Source: Mageeibacillus sp. UBA5436
Lineage (GTDB): Bacteria; Bacillota; Clostridia; Saccharofermentanales; DTU023
Reading direction: 5' to 3'
DNA: 64,000 bases
NCBI GenBank assembly: GCA_002427545.1
Contig: DIRM01000046.1
Span: 12,161-76,160, forward strand
Below are positions 56,628 to 64,000 of this stretch, in pieces. Numbering within the stretch: the stretch's first letter is position 1; each line of letters begins with the position of its first letter. A program made the translations under genes and the position numbers. Below the pieces are notes generated by a model. That model did no database searches. It saw only the letters and a list, made by a program, of their open reading frames with translations, and had not been told where the DNA came from.

Positions 56628-57287
56628 ATGAAGATTAAATACGCAATCTTTGATTTAGATGGCACATTATTAAATACAATTGAATCTTTAATAAAGACAG
56701 GCAATGCGATGCTGAATGATTTGGGATATGCCTCAAGAGAAAAATCCGAATACCAACAGTTTGTTGGTTACGGTGCTAAAAATTTGGTTAAAAGTTTATT
56801 GATTGCATCCGGGGACGAAAAGGCTCAACAATTAGAGGAAGCTTATCAAATATATATGAAGTATTTTGAGGATTATTGTGTCTATAATGTGGAACCATAT
56901 CCTGGTATTTTAGAATTACTAAAAAACATGAAAGAAAAAAACATTCAATTAGCCGTATTAACGAATAAACCACATCAAGTAACAGGCAAAGTTTTGGACA
57001 CTTCATTTGATAAAGATACTTTTGCCTTCATTCAAGGACAAAATTCAGATTTTCCTAGAAAGCCAGATCCGACAGCTGCTCTTCATATTGCAAAAATTCT
57101 TGGGGCAGAAAATACAAGAGAGGTTATTTTTATGGGAGATAGCGATGCTGATATGCAAACTGCCAAAAATGCCAATATGGTTTCTGTAGGGGCATCTTGG
57201 GGATTTCGAAATAAAGAAGAATTAATTGCTAATGGCTGTGAAATTCTATTAGAAAAACCATTAGACTTAATTCCTTATCTTTCATAA
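56628..57287 (+). CDS. HAD-family phosphatase (phosphoglycolate phosphatase-like)
   Basis: The 219-residue haloacid dehalogenase protein has motif I FDLDGTLLNT (nucleophile Asp9, Asp11), motif II LAVLTNKPHQ, and motifs III/IV with FPRKPDPTAALHI and FMGDSDADMQTAKNANM. The cap domain between residues 14 and 85 makes it a Gph/PgpB-like phosphatase. The substrate is not determined; phosphoglycolate or nucleotides are usual. The ATG at 56628 has TAAGGA just upstream; an earlier ATG at 56562 would add 22 unlikely residues. radA follows after 17 bases. Confidence 0.87.
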   Translation: MKIKYAIFDLDGTLLNTIESLIKTGNAMLNDLGYASREKSEYQQFVGYGAKNLVKSLLIASGDEKAQQLEEAYQIYMKYFEDYCVYNVEPYPGILELLKNMKEKNIQLAVLTNKPHQVTGKVLDTSFDKDTFAFIQGQNSDFPRKPDPTAALHIAKILGAENTREVIFMGDSDADMQTAKNANMVSVGASWGFRNKEELIANGCEILLEKPLDLIPYLS

Positions 57288-57304
57288 AAAAGAGAAAAAT
57301 AAAA

Positions 57305-58690
57305 ATGGCAAAGAAGAAAACGATTTATATTTGTTCAGAATGTGGTTATGAATCAACTGGTTGGCTGGGAAAATGTCCCAATTGCCAATCTTGGAATAGC
57401 TTTCAAGAATTTCAAATGGATAAAACAACCAATGGCTCCAATAGATCTTGGCTTGATTCTAATCAAAAAATTGAGAAAAATGAAATTGTTAATTTAGAAG
57501 AAATTTCTGGACAAAGCCAAGATCGTTTGCAGACAGGTATCAAAGAATTAGATCGCGTATTAGGTGGAGGTTTTGTTAAAGGTTCTTTAGTTTTAGTTGG
57601 CGGCGATCCAGGTATTGGTAAATCAACTTTACTTTTACAAGTTTTAGGCAAGTTAAATTATCAAAACGAGACATTATATATCTCTGGTGAAGAATCTCCT
57701 GCCCAAATAAAAATGCGAGCAGATCGTTTGGGCGAAAATACAAATACGGCCAGAATATTTACAGGAACTTCATTTACCGATATCGCTCAAGTTTTAAGCA
57801 AAGAAAAGCCTGATTTTGCCGTTATTGATTCGATACAAACTATTTATGATGAAGATTTGAGCTCAGCTCCTGGTACGGTTTCACAAATTCGTGAGACGAC
57901 GGCAGGCTTATTGCGATTAGCAAAACGTCTAAACATTGCCATTGTTTTAGTTGGACATGTTACAAAAGAAGGGGGTATTGCAGGGCCTAGAATATTGGAA
58001 CATATGGTAGATGCTGTTCTTTATTTCGAAGGCGAAAGATCTGGCCAATATCGTATTTTACGCTCAGTTAAAAATCGGTTTGGAACAACTGATGAAATTG
58101 GTATATTTGAGATGACACAAAGTGGTCTTCAATCCGTAAAAAATCCGGGTGAAGCTTTACTTATAGGTAGACCTTTAAATGTACCTGGTACAACCATAAC
58201 CGCATGTCTCGAAGGGACAAGAGTCATTCTTTTAGAAATTCAAGCTTTACTCAATTTAACGGATTTTAATCAACCGATTCGCAATACACAAGGCATTGAT
58301 CGACTCAGATTGATTATGTTATTAGCCATTTTGCAGAAATCTTGTCAAATAAAAACAGGCCTTTACGATGCTTATGTCAATGTGACTGGTGGAATGAAAA
58401 TTAATGAAACGGCTGCAGATTTAGCTGTCGTCATGGCAATCGTATCTAGCATTCAAGAAAAACCAATTGATCCTAATCTAATTTTAATTGGTGAATTAGG
58501 ACTCTCAGGCGAAATTCGCAATGTTCCCAATATTGAAAAACGTGTTTTAGAAGCCATTAGTTTGGGTTGGAGAAAATTTATTGTTCCTGCTAGTTCGCAA
58601 CAAAATCTTAAAATTCTTGATATTCCTAAAGATTGCGAAATAATATATGCAGGACTTTTGCAAGAAGCTCTAGATATTATGTTTTTTTAG
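57305..58690 (+). CDS. radA: DNA repair protein RadA
   Basis: The 461-residue protein is the RecA-like helicase/branch migration factor. It has the N-terminal zinc finger C10-x2-C13 and C24-x2-C27, Walker A GGDPGIGKST (99-108), the RadA signature KNRFG near residue 255, and the C-terminal Lon-protease-like domain (GLYDAYVNVTGGMKINETAADLAV, GELGLSGEIRNVPN). It helps process recombination intermediates. The ribosome site AAAGAG is weak, and it is probably coupled to the HAD gene. Confidence 0.97.
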   Translation: MAKKKTIYICSECGYESTGWLGKCPNCQSWNSFQEFQMDKTTNGSNRSWLDSNQKIEKNEIVNLEEISGQSQDRLQTGIKELDRVLGGGFVKGSLVLVGGDPGIGKSTLLLQVLGKLNYQNETLYISGEESPAQIKMRADRLGENTNTARIFTGTSFTDIAQVLSKEKPDFAVIDSIQTIYDEDLSSAPGTVSQIRETTAGLLRLAKRLNIAIVLVGHVTKEGGIAGPRILEHMVDAVLYFEGERSGQYRILRSVKNRFGTTDEIGIFEMTQSGLQSVKNPGEALLIGRPLNVPGTTITACLEGTRVILLEIQALLNLTDFNQPIRNTQGIDRLRLIMLLAILQKSCQIKTGLYDAYVNVTGGMKINETAADLAVVMAIVSSIQEKPIDPNLILIGELGLSGEIRNVPNIEKRVLEAISLGWRKFIVPASSQQNLKILDIPKDCEIIYAGLLQEALDIMFF

Positions 58691-58749
58691 TCAGGCTTTA
58701 AAATTTGATTATTTCATGTAAATGAATAAAGAAAGAAAAGTTGATATTT

Positions 58750-59475
58750 ATGAATAAAACAATTGCCCTTATCACTGCCGCAGGCAATGGTCAAAGGATG
58801 AATCATACAGAAAATAAATTATTCCTAAAGATAAAAGGGATGAGCATTATTCAACGTACGGTTCAAACTTTTTTGAAAATTAATTCAATTGAAAGGCTTT
58901 ATCTTACAGTACAATCTCAAGAATTAAATAAAATGCAAGATGAATTAAAGAATCTTGATGGTTCAAATAAATTAAGATTTGTGATTGGTGGTCAAACAAG
59001 ACAAGAATCCATTTTAAATGGATTAGAAAAAATTGCTCTGGATTTTAAAGAAGTAACAAAATCTGTAAAAAATGAAATGATTTGTTTGATTCATGATGGA
59101 GCTCGGCCTTTAATTGAGAAATCAACCATTCAACAATGCATTGAGGAAATAAAAACAAACCATTGTGGTATTGGTGTTGCCGTTCCAATTAATGATACGA
59201 TTCATATGATAGATCAAAATCAAAATATTATTAATACTCCAGATAGAGCCAATCTTATTGCCATTCAAACACCACAAGGGGCTTTGTTTGAACAATTATT
59301 ATTCGCACATCGCTTGGCCAAAGCAAACAACTTTCAAGCAACAGATGATATTTCTGTATTACGATATGCAGAAATTCCAGCTAAAATCTATTTTGGACAT
59401 ATTAATAATATTAAAATAACTCTACCTCAAGACCGTCTCATAGCTGAGCGAATTCTTGATACAATGAATAAATAA
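58750..59475 (+). CDS. ispD: 2-C-methyl-D-erythritol 4-phosphate cytidylyltransferase
   Basis: IspD transfers CMP to MEP in the MEP isoprenoid pathway. The 241-residue protein has the nucleotide loop ITAAGNGQRM, with NKLFLKIKGMSIIQRTVQTF, IHDGARPLI, GVAVPINDTIHM, TPQGALFEQL and TDDISVL. The ATG at 58750 gives the family start. The TTG at 58741 adds three residues only and has no better ribosome site. radA and ispD are often neighbours in Firmicutes. Confidence 0.93.
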   Translation: MNKTIALITAAGNGQRMNHTENKLFLKIKGMSIIQRTVQTFLKINSIERLYLTVQSQELNKMQDELKNLDGSNKLRFVIGGQTRQESILNGLEKIALDFKEVTKSVKNEMICLIHDGARPLIEKSTIQQCIEEIKTNHCGIGVAVPINDTIHMIDQNQNIINTPDRANLIAIQTPQGALFEQLLFAHRLAKANNFQATDDISVLRYAEIPAKIYFGHINNIKITLPQDRLIAERILDTMNK

Positions 59476-59538
59476 TATGTTATAATATAGATTAACTAAA
59501 ATGAAATATAGTAAATATTTACTATATGGGAGGATAAT

Positions 59539-61398
59539 ATGGCAAAAGTTTCACGTTTTGCAACAACTAGAATATCAGCTAGTCTCATTGCTGATTATAG
59601 AAAGAATGATGATGTACAAGATTCTTTTTATCTAGACGGCAGATTAGCCAAAAAACGAGAAGAAAACGGTGCTGATGTTACCAATATAGGTGAGGATCGA
59701 GGTTTCTTTTTTTCGATTTTTGCAAATAATTCTATAGATACTTCAGAAGGTTCAGCCACATCAACAGTTTTGAATAAAATGCTGGAAGCCGTTAAATTAG
59801 GAAATGATAAAATTGACGATGAAATTAATGATTTAGCGGATTGTGCAGTGGAAGTCGGTGGACGTGCTACCATTGCTAGAGAAGGTGTCAGACAATCTTA
59901 TTTTGCGGGAATTATACTTAAAGAATCTGAAATTGCGGCTGTTACAAGAGGTGGAGCCTGTGCTTTTTTATATAGAAATAATGCACTTTTCCCTTTAACA
60001 ACTTGTGATACTGATCTAGTTAATGCAGATTATCACGGTAATCCAGTTGAACATATGACAGATTTTGCTGCAGGTATTGCAGGTACGATTCGTTATTCTA
60101 ATATTGCACAAGTTCAGACTCAAGACATTTTAATTATTTGTAATAAAGAAGTTTTTGATGCAATAGGTCAAAGAGATTTAATTAAAATACTCTATGAAAA
60201 TGATGATATTGGTGAAGCAGCCAGTGAAATTATTGACAATGCCAGAGAAAATAATTCAAATGATTCATTGCAAATTCTTTTAGCTCACATAGATGATGTC
60301 ATTCCAGCTGATCGAACTGGACGTTTAAATCTGGGTTTATTTCAGAATCAAAATGATCCTTTAACTCAAGAAACAACGAGATATCAACCAATCAGTTCAG
60401 CTAACCAAAATGACTATAATGAACATATATCTAAAACTAAAGATACTGATCATGATGCTGATGCTGCCTTTAAACCACAATATCCTTCTACCAGCTTTGA
60501 GGATGAACCAAAAGAAGAAATTATCAGCTCGAAAACAGAATCTGATTCCACAGATATGCCTTTCAAACAAGGCGAAAATGAAATCACGGAAAATGATAAT
60601 CAAAGTTTTGAAAAAGCTTCAGATGATTTTAAGCATATTGATTTGTCGGATTTAGAAGATAAGAAAATAACTTCTGCCGACAATACAGAATTTAATCAAG
60701 TCGAAGATCTTGACGACATACCAATCTTTGAGCCTGTTGTGCCAACATCAAAACAAAATAGCGAAGCATTTGATGCTGGACATCATTATGCAGATGAGGA
60801 TTTTGGTGATGTTGTTGATGAGAGTTTTCATGATCAAACAGATTGGCATAATGATGATAACGATTATGATGCATCTTATGATGAAGATGATGAATATGAC
60901 GAAGATGAAGATTATTACGAAGATAATAAATCATCAAATGTAAAAAGAAATATTCTGTATGTTATCTTGATTTTAATTTGTTTAGTATGTATCTATGCAT
61001 TAGTACGTATGTTCGTTTCTAAAGGAGATTCTAAGAAAGCAATTGAATCAGAAACAAATACAACAATTGCAGAAATAGTAAATACAACAGATGAATCTAA
61101 TGTTCGTACACCAATTCAAAATACTACAGCAGATCCTAGTGGAAAGACGGATACCGAACCAACTGAGAGTTCAGATGGAGATAAAAATACAACAGATGGT
61201 TTACAAGTTGGTGATATTGGAACTGTTAATATTGAAGTCTTGAATATTCGTTCTGTAGCGAGTGCAGAAGGGGACTTGATGGGTCAATTAGCACAAGGTT
61301 CACAAGTTGAAATTATAGATACGGATACGGATGGTTGGTATGAAATACGAACAGATGATGGTATTCAAGGTTATGTTTCAGCTGAATATTTAGATTAA
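59539..61398 (+). CDS. Transmembrane protein with PP2C-like pseudophosphatase and outside SH3 domain
   Basis: The 619-residue protein has an unusual order. Residues 1-265 look like a PP2C (PPM) phosphatase. An acidic, disordered linker (about 266-466) contains a long Asp/Glu/Tyr run at 440-462. One membrane helix follows (about 472-494), then a Thr/Ser-rich outside linker and a bacterial SH3 domain (559-619: IEVLNIRSVASAEGD, IDTDTDGWYEI, GYVSAEYLD). In active PP2C the motifs are ADGMGG, GDSR, SDG and a late DN. Here the first is FANNS (Asn64), the second GGAC (Gly139) and the third CNKE (Lys203); only a late Asp242 stays. So three of four metal Asp are lost. Its role may be wall sensing with signalling into the cytoplasm. 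The PP2C call is by pattern only. Confidence 0.65.
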   Translation: MAKVSRFATTRISASLIADYRKNDDVQDSFYLDGRLAKKREENGADVTNIGEDRGFFFSIFANNSIDTSEGSATSTVLNKMLEAVKLGNDKIDDEINDLADCAVEVGGRATIAREGVRQSYFAGIILKESEIAAVTRGGACAFLYRNNALFPLTTCDTDLVNADYHGNPVEHMTDFAAGIAGTIRYSNIAQVQTQDILIICNKEVFDAIGQRDLIKILYENDDIGEAASEIIDNARENNSNDSLQILLAHIDDVIPADRTGRLNLGLFQNQNDPLTQETTRYQPISSANQNDYNEHISKTKDTDHDADAAFKPQYPSTSFEDEPKEEIISSKTESDSTDMPFKQGENEITENDNQSFEKASDDFKHIDLSDLEDKKITSADNTEFNQVEDLDDIPIFEPVVPTSKQNSEAFDAGHHYADEDFGDVVDESFHDQTDWHNDDNDYDASYDEDDEYDEDEDYYEDNKSSNVKRNILYVILILICLVCIYALVRMFVSKGDSKKAIESETNTTIAEIVNTTDESNVRTPIQNTTADPSGKTDTEPTESSDGDKNTTDGLQVGDIGTVNIEVLNIRSVASAEGDLMGQLAQGSQVEIIDTDTDGWYEIRTDDGIQGYVSAEYLD

Positions 61399-61435
61399 TA
61401 GACCATTGATTAATCAAATTGATAGATTATAATTT

Positions 61436-61476
61436 AAAGCTGAGTTCTGTTAATTTTTTAAAGACTCAGCTTTTTT
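61436..61476 (+). terminator. Terminator between the PP2C-like gene and alaS
   Basis: AAAGCTGAGT (61436-61445) pairs with ACTCAGCTTT (61464-61473), followed by T residues. The loop of 18 bases can form a short inner A/T pair. Confidence 0.78.
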
Positions 61477-61532
61477 AAAATGATTATGATATTCATAATT
61501 TATAATATTTTTTCTAATTAAGGAGAACCCGT

Positions 61533-64000
61533 ATGAAAGCAATGGGCTTAAATGAAATACGTACAAAATACTTGGAATTTTTTGAATCAAAACAGCATTT
61601 AATCATGCCTAGTTTTTCTCTAATCCCTAAAAATGATCCTTCTATTTTATTAATTAATGCTGGAATGACACCCTTAAAGCCTTATTTTACAGGTGCTGAG
61701 ACTCCGCCTGCTAAAAGAGCAACCACTTGTCAAAAATGTGTCAGAACTCAAGATATAGAAAATGTTGGTTTAACAGCTAGACATGCTACTTTTTTTGAAA
61801 TGCTAGGTAATTTTTCATTTGGTGATTATTTTAAAGAAGAAGCTATTACTTGGGCTTGGGAATTTTGTACAGAAGTTTTGAATATGCCTACTGAACGACT
61901 TTATGTCACTGTCTATTTAGATGATGATGAAGCCTATGATATTTGGCATAAAAAAATTGGCTTACCCGAAGAAAAGATTTTCCGTTTTGGAAAAGAAGAT
62001 AATTTTTGGGAGCATGGAACCGGCCCTTGTGGACCTTGCTCAGAGATATTTTATGATCGTGGTGAAAAATATGGCTGTGGCAAAGAAGATTGCACCGTTG
62101 GCTGTGAATGTGATCGCTATATTGAATTTTGGAATTTAGTTTTTACACAATTTGAAAAAGATGAAGAAGGAAATTATCATCCTTTAAAACAAAAAAACAT
62201 CGATACAGGCTGCGGTCTGGAAAGATTGGCTAGTATCATGCAAGATGTTGCTACTATATTTGAGGTAGATACCATTAAAGCTGTTATCGAAGCGGTTTGC
62301 CAAACGGCAAATGTGGAATATGGTAAAGATGCAGAAACGGATATTGCAATTCGAGTCATAACAGATCATATTCGAAGCACCGTATTTATGATTAGCGATG
62401 GTATAGAACCTTCAAATGAACGTCGTGGCTATGTTCTAAGACGATTGATTAGGCGTGCTTCACGCTATGGAAGAAAACTGGGTGTAGAGAATATCTTCTT
62501 GGCAGATTTAGCAAAAGTCGTCATTGAACAATCAAAAGAGGCTTATCCAGAGTTAGCAGAACGTTCAAATTCGATTATTCGTGTTATTGTGCAAGAAGAA
62601 AAAGCTTTTGCGAATACAATCAAACAAGGCTCACAAATTCTAGCAGATTATCTGACAGAGAGTAAAAAAACAAAATCTAAAGAATTGAGCGGGGAACAAG
62701 TTTTTAAATTACATGATACATATGGTTTTCCAGTAGATTTAACTCGTGAAATTGCAGCAGAACAAGATATAGCTATTGATTTAGATGGCTTTAATAAATT
62801 GATGCAAGAACAAAAAGCAAGAGCTAGGAAAGCAACCTTAGAGAATACAGATTCGGCTTGGGATGCCAATAGTCTGCCAGATACGATTGATCAAAGTCAG
62901 CCGACAAAATTCTTAGGATATGAACAATTAGAGGCAGAAAGTCAATTGCTTTATATTTTACAGAATACAGGTAATGGTTTAGAAATTGTTGAGTCAGCAG
63001 AAGCAGGAGAACCAGTTTTAATTATAAGCAATCAAACACCTTTTTATGCTGAATCAGGTGGTCAAGTTGGAGATCAAGGTTGGATTAAAAATGATTATAG
63101 TAAAGTCGAAATCCATACTGTAAGCAAAAACGGTTCGAATATTTATTTACATCAAGGCAAAGTTGTAGAAGGGACCATTCATAGCGGCGATCAAATGCAT
63201 TTCATAGTTGATCATGAGCTTCGGATGGCAACTCAACGCAATCACACAGCGACACATGTTTTACATCAAGCACTTTATCAAGTCTTAGGCGATCATGTTG
63301 AACAAGCAGGCTCTTTAGTTGAACCAAATCGCTTACGCTTTGATTTTAAGCATTATCAACCAATCAATCGAAACGAGCTGGATCAAATTGAGAAGATTTG
63401 TAATGATGCTATCTTAGAAGATTTACCAGTTACAACTCAAATTATGGATTTGGAAGAAGCAAAAGAATCTGGTGCTCGAGCTCTATTTGGCGAAAAGTAT
63501 TCAGATCGTGTTCGTGTTGTTTCAATTGGTAATTTCAGTAAAGAATTATGTGGTGGTACACATTTAAAATATAGTACTCAAATTGGTAGTTTGAGAATTT
63601 TGTCAGAAACAGGTATTGCAGCAGGAGTGCGCCGAATTGAAGCAGTAACAGGAACAGCAGCTTATGATTATGCTGTTAAAGAAAATAATATTTTATTGAA
63701 TTTATCAGATCAATTAAAAACAAATCCAGATAAAATTTTAGATCGGATTGAACAATTACAAGATAAGCAAAAAGAATTAGAAAAAGAAATGTCTGCTTTC
63801 AAATCAAAGCAAGCTGCTAATATAGCTGATGAATTGCTGAAACAAGTCGAAACTATAGGTGAGATCAAAGTGACTTTTTCTAAATTACAAAATGCTGAAT
63901 CAGATCAATTACGACAAACAGGCGATCAAATGCGTGATTATTTTCAAGATGAACCCTATATGATTGTCCTTGCTTCTGAAAATAAAAATAAAGTAATATG
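61533..64000 (+). CDS. alaS: Alanyl-tRNA synthetase (3' end beyond window)
   Basis: The frame runs off the window, showing 822 codons of an enzyme of about 870-880. This class II synthetase has the N-terminal NEIRTKYLEFFESKQH, the core TCQKCVRTQDIENVG and FFEMLGNFSFGDYF, and the GPCGPCSEIFYD motif. The editing domain carries the HTATHVLH metal-site His pair, the later Cys in ELCGGTHLKYS and the coiled coil of the C-Ala region. AAGGAG (61520-61525) precedes the ATG. The 57 bases between the terminator and the ATG cannot hold a T-box. Confidence 0.98.
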   Translation, partial: MKAMGLNEIRTKYLEFFESKQHLIMPSFSLIPKNDPSILLINAGMTPLKPYFTGAETPPAKRATTCQKCVRTQDIENVGLTARHATFFEMLGNFSFGDYFKEEAITWAWEFCTEVLNMPTERLYVTVYLDDDEAYDIWHKKIGLPEEKIFRFGKEDNFWEHGTGPCGPCSEIFYDRGEKYGCGKEDCTVGCECDRYIEFWNLVFTQFEKDEEGNYHPLKQKNIDTGCGLERLASIMQDVATIFEVDTIKAVIEAVCQTANVEYGKDAETDIAIRVITDHIRSTVFMISDGIEPSNERRGYVLRRLIRRASRYGRKLGVENIFLADLAKVVIEQSKEAYPELAERSNSIIRVIVQEEKAFANTIKQGSQILADYLTESKKTKSKELSGEQVFKLHDTYGFPVDLTREIAAEQDIAIDLDGFNKLMQEQKARARKATLENTDSAWDANSLPDTIDQSQPTKFLGYEQLEAESQLLYILQNTGNGLEIVESAEAGEPVLIISNQTPFYAESGGQVGDQGWIKNDYSKVEIHTVSKNGSNIYLHQGKVVEGTIHSGDQMHFIVDHELRMATQRNHTATHVLHQALYQVLGDHVEQAGSLVEPNRLRFDFKHYQPINRNELDQIEKICNDAILEDLPVTTQIMDLEEAKESGARALFGEKYSDRVRVVSIGNFSKELCGGTHLKYSTQIGSLRILSETGIAAGVRRIEAVTGTAAYDYAVKENNILLNLSDQLKTNPDKILDRIEQLQDKQKELEKEMSAFKSKQAANIADELLKQVETIGEIKVTFSKLQNAESDQLRQTGDQMRDYFQDEPYMIVLASENKNKVI

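Noticed and set aside
60692..60943. His/Met/Ile-rich frames on both strands.
   Set aside because: They are shadows of the Asp/Glu-coding repeats of the acidic linker in the PP2C-like gene.
61398..61532. T-box riboswitch for alaS, common in Firmicutes.
   Set aside because: The 135-base gap is mostly an intrinsic terminator of the gene before; no T-box sequence or room for one.

Overview
The window comes from a low-G+C Gram-positive anaerobe, most likely a member of the Clostridia. I base this on the strongly A/T-biased codons, Shine-Dalgarno sites of the AAAGGAG type, a HrcA/CIRCE heat-shock regulon, DnaD and DnaI replication proteins, and L27 with a cleavable N-terminal extension next to its protease Prp. 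A CbpB-type CBS protein and a DUF4364 regulator fit the same group. Single-chain pyruvate:ferredoxin oxidoreductase and rubredoxin indicate anaerobic metabolism. I cannot place it below class. No transposase, phage gene, integrase, CRISPR array or rRNA operon is visible, and the window reads as chromosomal backbone.

Layout. 1-7.1 kb: tail of an exported protein, a PHP phosphoesterase, a fused phosphoglycerate kinase-triosephosphate isomerase and PFOR. 7.1-12 kb: dnaD, dnaI, acpS, a membrane SH3/NlpC-like protein, tRNA-Met and tRNA-Glu, L28 and a thioredoxin-like lipoprotein. 12-20.1 kb: a heterodimeric ABC exporter, aldose epimerase, and glnS and gltX on the minus strand. 20.2-26.1 kb: an M28-like lipoprotein, an NfeD/stomatin pair, a two-gene AAA ATPase-TOPRIM unit and hemW. 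26.2-32.3 kb: hrcA-grpE-dnaK-dnaJ-prmA behind a CIRCE element. 32.4-38.0 kb (minus): cbpB, an ABC-2 transporter, cysK-cysE. 38.3-41.1 kb: rplU-prp-rpmA, obg and rubredoxin. 41.2-45.6 kb (minus): DUF4364, a second heterodimeric ABC exporter and tRNA-Val. 45.8-51 kb: MscS, an LCP ligase, a CvpA-like protein and CIRCE-groES-groEL. 51-64 kb: a propeller-like membrane protein, a CYTH enzyme, a flavoprotein, ABC-F (minus), a HAD phosphatase, radA, ispD, a PP2C-like transmembrane protein and the start of alaS.

How the genes work together. The protein-folding genes form two CIRCE-controlled units. PGK-TPI and PFOR stand together as lower glycolysis and pyruvate oxidation. rplU-prp-rpmA contains both L27 and the protease that matures it. 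cysE-cysK makes cysteine.

The most unusual theme is a set of membrane or exported proteins that keep an enzyme fold but have lost its catalytic residues: an NlpC/P60 domain (C to M, H to S), a thioredoxin fold (CxPC to SKPA), an M28 peptidase (two metal ligands changed) and a PP2C domain (three of four metal Asp lost) joined through one membrane helix to an outside SH3 domain. The other main points are the AAA-TOPRIM pair overlapping hemW and several genes whose promoters predict leaderless mRNAs.
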